Positions 19,711-27,453 of a stretch of DNA of 64,000 bases are shown here, in pieces. The first letter of the stretch is position 1. Each line of letters starts with the position of its first letter. The stretch is from Bosea sp. RAC05 (GTDB lineage Bacteria; Pseudomonadota; Alphaproteobacteria; Rhizobiales; Beijerinckiaceae): the NCBI RefSeq assembly GCF_001713455.1, contig NZ_CP016464.1, forward strand, positions 3,706,001 to 3,770,000, written 5' to 3'. The translations under genes and the position numbers were made by a program. The notes beneath the pieces are model-generated. The model did not search any database and was not told the origin of the DNA. It saw only the letters and a program-made list of their open reading frames with translations.

Positions 19711-20765
19711 GCGCGGGGCCTCCGGCGGGGCTGCGGCTCGGGCAGGCCGGCGAGCGCGACGAGATCGGGATCGGCGGGGCGAGCCGGCGCCTCGTTGCGC
19801 GCCGCCGCCCGCAGCTTGGCCGAGCGCGCCCGCGGATTGAGCCGCATTTCGGCTTCCGACGGCCCGACCGGTCCGCGGTTGACGAGGCTGAAGGTCGGCT
19901 GCGACGCAGCCACCACCGGCGCATGGCGCGAGCCCGCCGGAGCGCGCCCGGAACGCTCGGCCAGGAACTGCTTGACGATGCGGTCCTCGAGCGAATGGAA
20001 GGTCACGACCACGAGCCGTCCGCCCGGCGCCAGCACGCTTTCGGCCGCGTGCAGCGCACGCACCAGCTCGCCCAGCTCGTCGTTGACGGCGATCCGCAGC
20101 GACTGGAACACCCGCGTCGCCGGATGCGCCCCGCCGGGCTCCGTCCAGACGATGCCGGCGACGAGATCGGCGAGTTGCTTCGTCGTCGTCAGCGGGGCCT
20201 TGCGCCGCGCCTCGATGATCGCGCGCGCCACGGCGCGGGAACGCCGCTCTTCGCCGTAATGGTAGAAGATGTCGGCGAGGACGCCCTCCTCCGCCTCGTT
20301 GACGAGATCGGCGGCGCTGCGCCCCTCGCGGCCCATGCGCATGTCGAGCGGCCCGTCGAAGCGAAACGAGAAGCCGCGCTCGGCCTGGTCGATCTGCATC
20401 GAGGAGACACCGATGTCGAGCACGATGCCGTCGAGCGGCACGCGCCCGAAGCGCTCCGCCTCCTCCGCCAGTTCGCCGAAGCAGGCCTGCGCCAGCGTCA
20501 GCCGGCCGTCCATCTCCGCGACGAGGCCTGCGCCTCCGGTGATCGCCGTCGGGTCCCGGTCGAGCGCGAGCAGGCTGAGATCCGGCGCAGCCTCGAGAAT
20601 TGCGCGGGCATAGCCCCCGGCCCCGAAGGTTCCGTCGAGATAGCGCCCGCCCGGCCGCGGCGTCAGCGCGCTCAGCACCTCCGCGAGCAGCACCGGCACA
20701 TGCGCCGCGCCGCTCTCGGCAGGCCCTTCGGCCAGATGTCCGCGCGTTTTCGAGCGACCCGGCAT
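19707..20765 (-). CDS. rsmH: 16S rRNA (cytosine1402-N4)-methyltransferase
   Basis: SAM-dependent methyltransferase modifying C1402 of 16S rRNA. The 352-residue protein shows the family N-terminus [22 protein letters not shown] motif [16 protein letters not shown] (about 42-57), [28 protein letters not shown] and the C-terminal [16 protein letters not shown]. The ATG at 20765 shares one base with the mraZ TGA. The last about 50 residues are a basic Ala/Pro-rich tail that may be lineage specific. Confidence 0.97.
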   Translation of the reverse strand: MPGRSKTRGHLAEGPAESGAAHVPVLLAEVLSALTPRPGGRYLDGTFGAGGYARAILEAAPDLSLLALDRDPTAITGGAGLVAEMDGRLTLAQACFGELAEEAERFGRVPLDGIVLDIGVSSMQIDQAERGFSFRFDGPLDMRMGREGRSAADLVNEAEEGVLADIFYHYGEERRSRAVARAIIEARRKAPLTTTKQLADLVAGIVWTEPGGAHPATRVFQSLRIAVNDELGELVRALHAAESVLAPGGRLVVVTFHSLEDRIVKQFLAERSGRAPAGSRHAPVVAASQPTFSLVNRGPVGPSEAEMRLNPRARSAKLRAAARNEAPARPADPDLVALAGLPEPQPRRRPRA

Positions 20766-21238
20766 CAGCCCGCGCCCCCAGGCGTAGGCGGCGAGGCCCC
20801 CAGCGCCCGCTTGACGTCCCGCAGTTTCGCCCTGGCTGCGTCGAGATGCGCCCGGAACCGCTCCGGTTCCCAGATCTGGAATTTGTGGCCGTGCCCGACG
20901 AAGGTCACCGTCTCGGAGATCCCGGTGTGGGCCCGCAGCGCCTCGCTCAGCATGATGCGTCCCTCCGGATCGACCTTCAGCACCTCCGAGGTGCCGTTCA
21001 GCGCCGTCGACAGCGATTCCCACTCCTCCGAGAAGGGCGAGAAGCGCGCCAGGATGTCGTCGATCGTCCGGCGCAGGGCATGCCCGCCGGCATCGAAGGC
21101 GGCGAGATCGAGTGCCGGGTGAACGTAAAGCCCCTCGTAGCCGTCCTTCGCCAGGACGGCCCGGAAGCTGGAGGGAATCGAGACGCGGCCCTTCGCATCG
21201 AGCCGATTGGTGAAATTCGAGACGAAGCGGTCCGTCAA
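20765..21238 (-). CDS. mraZ: Transcriptional regulator MraZ
   Basis: First gene of the dcw cluster. MraZ has two SpoVT-AbrB-like repeats that assemble into a DNA-binding ring and represses its own operon in E. coli. The 157-residue product begins [20 protein letters not shown] (first repeat) and has [16 protein letters not shown] as the second-repeat signature, both with the DxKGR or DPEGR turn. A candidate promoter with repeated TGGG boxes lies about 150-190 bp upstream. The C-terminal tail beyond about residue 125 is Ala/Pro-rich. Confidence 0.96.
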   Translation of the reverse strand: MTDRFVSNFTNRLDAKGRVSIPSSFRAVLAKDGYEGLYVHPALDLAAFDAGGHALRRTIDDILARFSPFSEEWESLSTALNGTSEVLKVDPEGRIMLSEALRAHTGISETVTFVGHGHKFQIWEPERFRAHLDAARAKLRDVKRALGASPPTPGGAG

Positions 21239-21386
21239 CGCCGCCTCCCGGCCTGCTCTTCAACCGGACGCCGACCCACGCGCTTGGCGGGGCGGTAGCC
21301 CCCCGTCGAAGCAGGCATGGCGCGACCTTCGACCAGTTTCCGCGCGGCACACGGACCCTGATCTGGCGGCTGCCTGCCGGCTTCGA

Positions 21387-21426
21387 CGGGATGATTTGGG
21401 ATAGCATGGGCCTTTATGGGCGTCAA
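21387..21426 (-). promoter_or_regulatory. Candidate mraZ (dcw) promoter with MraZ boxes
   Basis: The minus strand carries TTGACG (21421-21426), a 17-bp spacer and TATCCC (21398-21403). On the plus strand TGGG occurs at 21397, 21407 and 21417, with CGGG at 21387, an exact 10-bp period. MraZ boxes in E. coli are TGGGN repeats at 10-bp spacing. Here the boxes cover the spacer and -10 and are antisense to mraZ. A GANTC methylation site lies at 21429-21433 and another at 21509-21513. Confidence 0.5.
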
Positions 21427-21850
21427 CGGAATCGGGTCCGCGCAGCGTGATCCGCGCAGTCGTCGCGGCATCACAGCCCGTTAAGGTTAAGTATCCGTAA
21501 CCACGCGCGATTCCGTTTCGGCCGGGCGTCGGACGCCTTGCGCCGCCTCGCCGAGGCCACCCAAAAAAATTGTCCTGTGCTTGATCCCGCGCGGCGGCCG
21601 CAGGAGACGTTTCGCGCCCTGCGGATGTCGGACAGGAAACCTCCCGCCATGGTTGAGCGCGACACCGACGACGTGCATCCCGGCAGCCACCCGATGGGCG
21701 GCGAAGCTCCCCCCGGCCCAGCGCGCGCTCGGGCCGGATCGGAACCTTTGTCCGACCCATCGCTTCCCAGATCACACGCCACGCCGCGGCCCGCCGGAAC
21801 ACGCCCCTGGCGGCAACCCGCGTCCGCGATCACGTCACCGTGAAAGAGGG

Positions 21851-21891
21851 CGATTTAATCGTTGACAATTTAATTGCGCACGATCTAATTG
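21851..21891 (+). promoter_or_regulatory. ohr promoter with three phased OhrR-type operator boxes
   Basis: Three 11-bp boxes start at 21851, 21866 and 21881, exactly 15 bp apart: CGATTTAATCG, CAATTTAATTG and CGATCTAATTG. The first two are perfect palindromes around one base, and CAATT-N-AATTG is the known OhrR operator core. They overlap a strong promoter: TTGACA (21862-21867), 16-bp spacer, TCTAAT (21884-21889). OhrR binding here would block transcription until it is oxidised. The same array precedes ohrR at 48485-48580. Confidence 0.75.
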
Positions 21892-21954
21892 GCGACAACG
21901 AGATCACGGCCACGGGCGCCTTCCGCCCGCGGCCCCACAGCGAAGGAGCTCACC

Positions 21955-22377
21955 ATGAAGACCCTCTACACCGCACATGGCTCCGCCACCGGCGGCCGCG
22001 AAGGCAAGGCCGCGACGGACTCAGGCAATGTCAGCGTCGTTCTCAATACCCCGAAGGAGCTCGGCGGCGGCGGCGGCGAGGGCACCAATCCCGAGCAGCT
22101 CTTCGCCATGGGCTATTCCGCCTGCTTCCTCGGCGCGCTCAAGTTCGTCGCCGGCAAGGAGAAGGTGAAGATCCCGGAGGACGCGAAGGTCAGCGCCGCC
22201 GTCGGCATCGGCGCGCGCGACGATGGCACAGGCTTCGGCATCGCCGTCGCGCTGACGGTCTCGGTGCCCGGCGTCGACAGGGCGGTCGTCGAGGACCTCG
22301 TCCAGAAGGCCCATATCGTCTGCCCCTACTCGCACGCGACGAAGGGCAACATCGACGTCGACCTCAAGGTGGCGTGA
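21955..22377 (+). CDS. ohr: Organic hydroperoxide resistance protein
   Basis: Thiol peroxidase of the OsmC/Ohr family that reduces organic and fatty-acid hydroperoxides. The 140-residue product has the two reactive cysteines of Ohr, C57 in [10 protein letters not shown] and C123 in [12 protein letters not shown]. The N-terminus [17 protein letters not shown] is typical, and [16 protein letters not shown] precedes the active site. The ATG at 21955 is preceded by AAGGAG; an earlier in-frame ATG lacks family similarity. It is monocistronic and driven by the phased operator promoter upstream. Its likely regulator OhrR is encoded 27 kb away at 48604. Confidence 0.96.
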   Translation: MKTLYTAHGSATGGREGKAATDSGNVSVVLNTPKELGGGGGEGTNPEQLFAMGYSACFLGALKFVAGKEKVKIPEDAKVSAAVGIGARDDGTGFGIAVALTVSVPGVDRAVVEDLVQKAHIVCPYSHATKGNIDVDLKVA

Positions 22378-22417
22378 CGCCGACGGGGCTCGCAGGGGGT
22401 TGACGCAATTCGCTCCG

Positions 22418-22518
22418 GTGAGTCGGATGGAGCGATGTTCGAGAACCGGAGCGGAGCGGACGTCTCGTCCGCGAGCACCGGAAGCGCAGGACATCGCTTC
22501 AGCCGGCCGCCGGAGTAG
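22418..22518. repeat. Structured repeat, copy A, at the 3' end of rnpB
   Basis: About 100 bp, closely similar to 23012-23111. The core 22439-22490 (including GAGAACCGGAGCGGAGCGGA) is almost identical in both copies. It is enclosed by an 8-bp stem, AGCGATGT (22431-22438) with ACATCGCT (22491-22498). The stem sequence differs in copy B but still pairs. An inner hairpin GCGGAC/GTCCGC is also present. Both copies end in CGGAGTAG. It abuts the 3' end of rnpB. Confidence 0.75.
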
Positions 22519-22519
22519 A

Positions 22520-22928
22520 ATTGCCAGCCGGCCTGTAAGCCGGGTTTTGGATGGCCGGGAGATCGCTCCCCCGACGTGACGGCCATTCCTCTGGGACGCG
22601 CATTGCTGCGCGCCTCGAGCAACCAACCCGGACGACAAGGCCCGGAAAAGGCCCCTCCCCGCTTGCGCGAGAAGCATCGTCCCTATTCGGTTTTGCTCCC
22701 GGTGGGGCTTGCCATGCCGTCCCCGTTGCCGGGTCCGCGGTGCGCTCTTACCGCACCTTTTCACCCTTACCCCGCGCCGAAGCGCGAGGCGGTTCGATCT
22801 CTGTGGCGCTGTCCCTGGGGTCGCCCCCGCCGGACGTTATCCGGCACCGTTTTTCCGTGGAGCCCGGACTTTCCTCCCTCGCGCCAAACCTGGGTTCTTG
22901 CGAGAGCGGCCGTCCGGCCGACTGGCGG
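22520..22928 (-). ncRNA. rnpB: RNase P RNA (class A)
   Basis: Catalytic RNA of RNase P, which matures tRNA 5' ends. Universal motifs appear on the minus strand: GAGGAAAGTCCGGGCTCC near 22860-22877 and AGAGGAATGGCCGTCA near 22577-22592. The terminal P1 helix pairs GCCAGTCGGC (near 22917-22926) with GCCGGCTGGC (22523-22532), which sets both ends to within a few bases. A promoter at 22934-22962 predicts a start at about 22927, which agrees. Open reading frames across this segment on the plus strand are artefacts. Confidence 0.95.
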
Positions 22929-22933
22929 GAGGG

Positions 22934-22962
22934 CTAGTGCGCGCTGCGAGCGGCCGCGTCAA
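22934..22962 (-). promoter_or_regulatory. Candidate rnpB promoter
   Basis: On the minus strand TTGACG (22957-22962), a 17-bp spacer and CACTAG (22934-22939) precede the predicted RNA start by about 7 bp. The -35 is good and the -10 is poor, but the position fits the P1-defined 5' end. Confidence 0.5.
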
Positions 22963-23011
22963 GCATCGCAGATGAGGTGCAGCAGGCTAGACCATGACGG
23001 AACGCGCTGCG

Positions 23012-23111
23012 GCCAGTCGGCTGGCGTGGCCTTCGAGAACCGGAGCGGAGCGGACTTTCGTCCGTGAGCACCGGAAGCGCAGAAGGCCGCGTCAGACGGC
23101 CGTCGGAGTAG
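23012..23111. repeat. Structured repeat, copy B, after the lytic transglycosylase gene
   Basis: Second copy of the element at 22418-22518, in the same orientation. The core (about 23032-23082) matches copy A with few changes. The closing stem is CGTGGCCTT with AAGGCCGCG, a different sequence that still pairs (one G-T). It ends in CGGAGTAG, 3 bp from the stop codon of the minus-strand gene at 23115. Similar dispersed hairpin repeats are common in Hyphomicrobiales; the match to a named family was not tested. Confidence 0.75.
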
Positions 23112-23114
23112 CGT

Positions 23115-23750
23115 TCAGTTGCGGGCGGTGATGGTGCGGACCTTGGCGCAATAGGTCCGGTTGGCCCCGCTCATGCGCGTCGCCATGTGGCCGCTCTGAT
23201 ACTTCATGATGGTGCGGCAGGTGTCGCCGCCGGCGGCGCGGTAGGCTAGCGCCAGATATTTCATGGCGTAGCGGGCGTTGGTCTCGGGATCGAGCAGGCC
23301 GCCGGCCGGGCCCGCATAGCCCATGCCGCGCGCCGTCTGGTGGCGGATCTGCATGAGGCCGTAATTGCCGGCATTCGCGGCGCGGGGATTGTAGCGGCTC
23401 TCGATCCGAACCACCGCGTCGGCCAGCGAGAACGGCACGCCATTGGCCGCCGCATGGCGCGCGACCAGCGCCTTCAGCCCCTCCGAACCGACGGGAGCAG
23501 CCAGAGCGGCCGCGGCGACGGCGACGGGAGACCGCTTGTCCTTCGCATCCGCAGCCGCGGCCGGGACCGCCGCCGTGGCCTGCGCCTTGTCCTCGCCGGC
23601 TCCGTCGTCGGCTTTGGCGCGCTGGATCTCGGCGTCCCGGACGATGAACGCACGGGCGTCCGTCTCGTCATTGACCTGGGCATGGGCCGGCTGAAGGGAG
23701 GCGAGGCAAATGGCGAGCGCGGCACTGGCGCCGCTGGAGGTATACCGCAT
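23115..23750 (-). CDS. Lytic transglycosylase, SLT domain
   Basis: Secreted enzyme expected to cleave the MurNAc-GlcNAc bond of peptidoglycan. The 211-residue product has a signal peptide (about residues 1-24, ending PAHAQ), a low-complexity Ala/Asp-rich segment to about 85, and a C-terminal SLT domain. The catalytic Glu is E117 in VVRIESRYNP, followed by GNYGLMQIRHQTARGMGY and the NARYAMKYLALAYRAAGG helix. The ATG at 23750 was chosen because it begins the signal peptide and follows AAGGG; an upstream TTG would add nine residues. Confidence 0.9.
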   Translation of the reverse strand: MRYTSSGASAALAICLASLQPAHAQVNDETDARAFIVRDAEIQRAKADDGAGEDKAQATAAVPAAAADAKDKRSPVAVAAAALAAPVGSEGLKALVARHAAANGVPFSLADAVVRIESRYNPRAANAGNYGLMQIRHQTARGMGYAGPAGGLLDPETNARYAMKYLALAYRAAGGDTCRTIMKYQSGHMATRMSGANRTYCAKVRTITARN

Positions 23751-24102
23751 CTTTGACTGAACCCTTGCTACCGCCAATTGGCTGGGAGGGGCAGTCCAGT
23801 GACCAGTAAATGTGACGAGAATCTGTTCGCCGATTCGGAAATTGGCTCGAACGCGACAGTACTCGATCTTCTATTCGTTATTTTACTATCAAGTATTGGC
23901 GCTGTATTCAGCCCGCCGGCGACCTTCCGCCTCGCGGCTCGCCTGTGTATTCCAGCCGGCTCAGCACTTTCTGCCACTTTTTTGCCACAATTGCCGTTAG
24001 CGAGTCGATAAGGCCGCCGATCGGCGCGCGGCCGGGCTGTCGGCTCCCGCCTCTTCCCGCTATCATCGCCGCCTTATCCCGAGGCCCGGAGTCGCCTGCA
24101 CC
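23751..24102. other. Intergenic region, partly AT-rich
   Basis: About 350 bases between the divergent transglycosylase gene and the DjlA-like gene. The segment around 23800-23900 is clearly richer in A and T than its surroundings and may hold promoters for both genes. Short open frames are present but none is supported. I see no repeat or RNA gene. Confidence 0.5.
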
Positions 24103-24852
24103 ATGGTATCGTCTTTCTGGGGGCTGCTGGGCGGCGGCGGCCTCGGCCTCGTGCTCGGCGGCCCCCTCGGCGCCCTTCTCGGCGCGCTTGCGGGCCATAT
24201 GCTGGTCGATCGCGAAGGCGCGCCTTTCGGCGCGGCGCCGCGCGAACTCGTCTTCACCACCGGTCTCGTCGCGCTCGCCGCCAAGATGGCGCGCTCGGAC
24301 GGCGTGGTGACGCGCGACGAGGTCGCCGCCTTCCACCGCATCGTCACTGTCCCGCCCGAGCAGCAGGCGCGCATCGAGATGCTGTTCGATCTCGCCAAGC
24401 AGACCAGCGCCGGTTTCGAAGCCTATGCCGGGCAGATCGCTGAGAGCTTCCGCGACGAGCCGGCCCTGCTCGAGGACGTGCTCGACGGGCTCTTCCTGAT
24501 CGCCGCCGCCGATGGCGCGATCCACCAGGACGAGCACGCCTATCTGCGCGACGTCGCGATGATCTTCGGCATCGACGATACCAACTTCGCGCGCATCGAG
24601 GCCCGCCATGTCCGCCGCGCCGACGATCCCTATCTCGTGCTCGGAGCCTCGCGCGAGATGACCGACGACGAGCTCAAGCGGCACTACCGCCAGCTCGTCG
24701 TCCAGAACCACCCCGATCGCGAGATCGCCCGCGGCCTGCCCGAGGAGGCCGTCGCCATCGCCACCCGGCGCCTGGCCGCGATCAATGCCGCCTGGGACCG
24801 GATCGAGCGCGAGCGTGGCCTGCGAGCGCGGCTGACGAGCACCCCGGCATGA
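24103..24852 (+). CDS. DjlA-like co-chaperone (TerB and DnaJ domains)
   Basis: 249-residue protein with an N-terminal glycine-rich hydrophobic segment (about 5-32, a likely membrane anchor), a TerB-like helical domain (about 45-165, with ARSDGVVTRDEVAAF and AAADGAIHQDEHAYL), and a C-terminal J domain (about 172-240) containing the HPD motif in VVQNHPDREIA. This order matches DjlA, a membrane-anchored DnaK co-chaperone. The gene overlaps the amidase gene by 4 bp, so both are probably made together, possibly linking envelope stress to wall turnover (inference). Confidence 0.88.
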   Translation: MVSSFWGLLGGGGLGLVLGGPLGALLGALAGHMLVDREGAPFGAAPRELVFTTGLVALAAKMARSDGVVTRDEVAAFHRIVTVPPEQQARIEMLFDLAKQTSAGFEAYAGQIAESFRDEPALLEDVLDGLFLIAAADGAIHQDEHAYLRDVAMIFGIDDTNFARIEARHVRRADDPYLVLGASREMTDDELKRHYRQLVVQNHPDREIARGLPEEAVAIATRRLAAINAAWDRIERERGLRARLTSTPA

Positions 24853-25661
24853 GCCGCGACGCCACACCCGACAGCCACTTCGCCGCCAAGGTCTTCCCCT
24901 CCCCCAACCATGGCGAACGCAAGGCCGGCGCCGCCGGACAGGAAGGCGGCCCGACCGAGGGCGCGCCGCGCCGGCCGGACATGCTGATCCTGCACTACAC
25001 CGGCATGCGCGACGCCGGCGAAGCCCTGCAATGGCTCTGCAACCCGGTCTCGCAGGTCTCCTCGCATTACTTCGTCTTCGAGAACGGCCACACGCTGCAG
25101 CTCGTGCCGGAAGCCCGCCGCGCCTGGCATGCCGGCGCCTCGCATTGGGCCGGCGAGACCGACATCAACTCCTGCTCGATCGGCATCGAGATCGCCAATC
25201 CGGGTCATCCCGGCGGCCTGCCCGATTTCCCGGAAGAGCAGATCGCCGCCACGCTGAACCTCTGCCGCGACATCTGCGAGCGCTGGGCCATTCCCCCTGA
25301 ACGCGTGCTCGCCCATTCCGACGTGGCGCCCGGCCGCAAGATCGACCCCGGCGAGAAATTCCCCTGGCGCCATTTTGCGGAAGCCGGCGTCGGCCTCTGG
25401 AGCGAACCCGCGCCGATCCGCAGCGGCCGCTTCTTCGCCCGCGGCGACTCAGGCCAGCCGGTCGAGGCGCTGCAGGCGATGTTCGCGATGTTCGGCTACG
25501 GCGTCGCGGTCGACGGGGTCTATGACGAGAAGCTGGAAGCGGTGGTCGCCGCCTTTCAGCGCCACTGGCGCCAAGACAAGGTCGACGGCGTCGCCGACGC
25601 CTCGACCATCACGACCCTGCGGGATCTGCTGGCGGCGACGCAGGGGGGAAGGACGGGGTGA
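24849..25661 (+). CDS. N-acetylmuramoyl-L-alanine amidase (AmpD/AmiD type) with peptidoglycan-binding domain
   Basis: Zinc amidase of 270 residues that cuts the bond between MurNAc and the stem peptide. The Amidase_2 domain (about 40-190) shows LILHYTGM with the first zinc His, HAGASHWAGETDINSCSIGIE and AHSDVAPGRKIDPGEKFPW with the remaining ligand and catalytic residues. The C-terminal 60 residues form a PG_binding_1 repeat (VEALQAMFAMFGYGVAVDGV). This architecture fits AmiD rather than cytoplasmic AmpD. No clear signal peptide is present at the N-terminus, so the location is uncertain. Confidence 0.92.
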   Translation: MSRDATPDSHFAAKVFPSPNHGERKAGAAGQEGGPTEGAPRRPDMLILHYTGMRDAGEALQWLCNPVSQVSSHYFVFENGHTLQLVPEARRAWHAGASHWAGETDINSCSIGIEIANPGHPGGLPDFPEEQIAATLNLCRDICERWAIPPERVLAHSDVAPGRKIDPGEKFPWRHFAEAGVGLWSEPAPIRSGRFFARGDSGQPVEALQAMFAMFGYGVAVDGVYDEKLEAVVAAFQRHWRQDKVDGVADASTITTLRDLLAATQGGRTG

Positions 25662-25698
25662 TAAAGGCGTGGGTCTTGTAATATCTGGGTTTGGGTCA

Positions 25699-25712
25699 GC
25701 TATCGACCCATA
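25699..25712. repeat. Left copy of a 14-bp direct repeat around the AT-rich orphan gene
   Basis: GCTATCGACCCATA recurs exactly at 26410-26423. A decayed related sequence lies near 26338-26360. The two exact copies bracket about 700 bp containing the AT-rich gene at 25815. They may be attachment or target-site repeats, or two members of a dispersed repeat family. Confidence 0.6.
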
Positions 25713-25814
25713 GCGGACGTTTGATCTACCTGCGGGATTATTGCGCTATTTGCTGATCCTATTCGGCGCTGTATACGGCGCGCTGAAGATCATTTTATCG
25801 GACCGGTCAATATC

Positions 25815-26297
25815 ATGGCTTTAAAGAAGTGTAACCTGACCGATTTCGTCCGCCCCGATGTGGGCCGTAGTATTGTTGTGAGCGCCCTCGACAGCGTAGG
25901 CACAGATCGCTTCAACAGCAACTTTTATCACATCGACGAGAATGGCGTGAGTTTTATATCGTTTAGTATCGGTCCTCGCTTCGTATCAAAGAATATATGC
26001 GGAACCAAAATGATAAACAATCTCGGGGAAAAATGCGTCCTATTCGACAGATTTGTGAATATAGCTGCCCCGCACAATCGCAATTTAAAAATAGTCGATA
26101 AGTCATTCGTGCATGAAAATCAAACACTAGATGTCAGTGATATACTGTTTTCAGTTCTACTTGATTTTAATTGTCGATTCGATTTTTCGTACCGTTACAA
26201 TTTACTTCATTTAAGTTCGATACGGTTTCCAGGGCCTGAAGCTTTGTCCGAGACAAATTTTAGCCGTGAAGATTACATCAACAAATTGGGCTGGTAG
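25815..26297 (+). CDS. Hypothetical protein, AT-rich orphan
   Basis: 160-residue protein that I do not recognise. It starts MALKKCNLTDFVRPDVGRSI, has many Phe, Asn, Asp and Ser residues and ends NKLGW. No signal peptide or membrane segment is evident. Its base composition and codon use (ATA, AAT, TTA, TTT) differ sharply from every neighbour, which are GC-rich, so recent acquisition is likely. It is flanked by a 14-bp direct repeat and followed by a PrlF/YhaV pair. An effector or immunity-type cargo is possible, but nothing in the sequence proves it. Confidence 0.65.
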   Translation: MALKKCNLTDFVRPDVGRSIVVSALDSVGTDRFNSNFYHIDENGVSFISFSIGPRFVSKNICGTKMINNLGEKCVLFDRFVNIAAPHNRNLKIVDKSFVHENQTLDVSDILFSVLLDFNCRFDFSYRYNLLHLSSIRFPGPEALSETNFSREDYINKLGW

Positions 26298-26409
26298 CCC
26301 GAACCAGCGATGTTGCGCATTGGACCAGTTTCAGCCGTCAGATCCCGACCATAGCCGACGCGCCTCGCGGCGGCCAGCACCCCTGCTGCGGGTGCGTGGT
26401 CGCACTTCT

Positions 26410-26423
26410 GCTATCGACCCATA
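26410..26423. repeat. Right copy of the 14-bp direct repeat
   Basis: Exact match to 25699-25712 (GCTATCGACCCATA). It lies 15 bp before the -35 of the prlF promoter and marks the right edge of the AT-rich orphan segment. Confidence 0.6.
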
Positions 26424-26437
26424 ACAGCCTCGCGCAT

Positions 26438-26477
26438 TTGCCAACGCCCTCGTCACAAAGTAAGGATTATTCCTTAC
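26438..26477 (+). promoter_or_regulatory. prlF-yhaV promoter and operator palindrome
   Basis: TTGCCA (26438-26443), a 17-bp spacer and a weak -10 TAAGGA (26461-26466). The -10 lies inside an inverted repeat GTAAGGA-TTAT-TCCTTAC (26460-26477), which fits autorepression by the PrlF/YhaV complex. Confidence 0.55.
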
Positions 26478-26499
26478 ATTTCCAGCGACGGAGTATCTC

Positions 26500-26826
26500 A
26501 TGGCGACCCTCGTTTACGAGCGCAGCAAGATCACCGCGAAGGGGCAGACCACGGTTCCCAAGGCCGTGCGTCAGGCGCTGGGCGTGAGCTATGGCGGCGA
26601 GATCGCCTATGTCGTCGATGAGGGCGGCCGGGTCAGCCTGGTGGCGGCGCAGGAGGAGACGGACCCCGTGATCGACGGCTTCCTGGCGTTCCTCGCGCGG
26701 GACATGGCCGGGAACCCTGCGAATCTTGCCGCCTTCCCTCCCGCTCTCGCGGAACGGATGACTGCGCTCACGGCCGGAATGAGCGTCGATCTCGCCGAGG
26801 AGATCGACGGGGACGTCGCGCTCTGA
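26500..26826 (+). CDS. prlF: PrlF family antitoxin
   Basis: 108-residue antitoxin with a swapped-hairpin AbrB/MazE-type DNA-binding domain at the N-terminus (SKITAKGQTTVPKAVRQALGV, about residues 9-29). The C-terminal part would bind the YhaV toxin (FLARDMAGNPANLAAFPPAL). It lies 3 bp before yhaV, with its own palindromic operator 22 bp upstream. PrlF usually represses the pair and blocks the toxin. Confidence 0.9.
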   Translation: MATLVYERSKITAKGQTTVPKAVRQALGVSYGGEIAYVVDEGGRVSLVAAQEETDPVIDGFLAFLARDMAGNPANLAAFPPALAERMTALTAGMSVDLAEEIDGDVAL

Positions 26827-26829
26827 GCC

Positions 26830-27312
26830 ATGATCGTCAACGGCTGGACGATCTTCGCCCATCCTCTCCTGCTCGATCAGCTCGAGCGGGCGACGTCCGC
26901 CGTCGAAGCCGCCAAGGCGGCCGACCCGGCGGGCTTCCAGCGGACGGCAGAGGCGAAGCTCCTCGCCATGCTCGCCAGGCTCCTCTTCGAGATGATCCCC
27001 GCCGATCCGACCCGACCTGAGTATCGCCAGGGCGACACGCTCGGCGCCGCCCGGAAGCACTGGTTCCGGGCCAAGTTCGGCAATGGCCGCTTCCGGCTGT
27101 TCTTCCGCTTCGACAGCAGGACGAAAATCATCATCTTCGCCTGGGTGAACGACGAAACCACCTTGCGGACCTACGGCGCGAAGACGGACGCCTATCGCGT
27201 CTTCAAGGGCATGCTCGACAAGGGCAACCCGCCCGACGATTGGAAGGATTTGCTCGCGGCGGCCTCCACGGAGCCGGTCGTCGCGCGACTGGAAGGGGCC
27301 AAGCCGCGATAG
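26830..27312 (+). CDS. yhaV: YhaV family toxin (endoribonuclease)
   Basis: 160-residue RelE-like ribonuclease toxin of the PrlF/YhaV system. Family features are the N-terminal VNGWTIFAHPLLLDQL, the central YRQGDTLGAARKHWFRAKFG, and RFRLFFRFDSRTKIIIFAWVNDE with TLRTYG. It starts 3 bp after the antitoxin gene. Composition matches the chromosome, unlike the orphan gene upstream. Confidence 0.93.
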   Translation: MIVNGWTIFAHPLLLDQLERATSAVEAAKAADPAGFQRTAEAKLLAMLARLLFEMIPADPTRPEYRQGDTLGAARKHWFRAKFGNGRFRLFFRFDSRTKIIIFAWVNDETTLRTYGAKTDAYRVFKGMLDKGNPPDDWKDLLAAASTEPVVARLEGAKPR

Positions 27313-27453
27313 CGCCTGCCCGGGATTTGGGGGCGGCGATCCAAGGCTCTCGCAGGGCCTGAATGCTCGCCCGCGCATGACCCGAAACAACCGGAAACCT
27401 GCCTCTCCCCAACATTGCGGTAAGTTAACTCGCCGTCGAACCGGGATTCTGGC

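Larger units (their letters stand above)
21239..21954. other. mraZ-ohr divergent intergenic region
   Basis: About 716 bases lie between divergent mraZ and ohr. The left part holds the dcw promoter with MraZ-type boxes (21387-21426), and the right end holds the ohr promoter and operator array (21851-21891). In the middle (about 21530-21840) short open frames exist on both strands, but none resembles a known family or has a credible ribosome site. I see no gene there. Confidence 0.55.

Noticed and set aside
21481..21490. TTAAGGTTAA upstream of mraZ as a CtrA site
   Set aside because: The two TTAA halves are only 2 bp apart; CtrA needs 7.
22551..23067. Plus-strand open frames across 22.5-23.1 kb
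   Set aside because: The segment is the RNase P RNA gene on the minus strand, shown by its universal sequence motifs and P1 helix.
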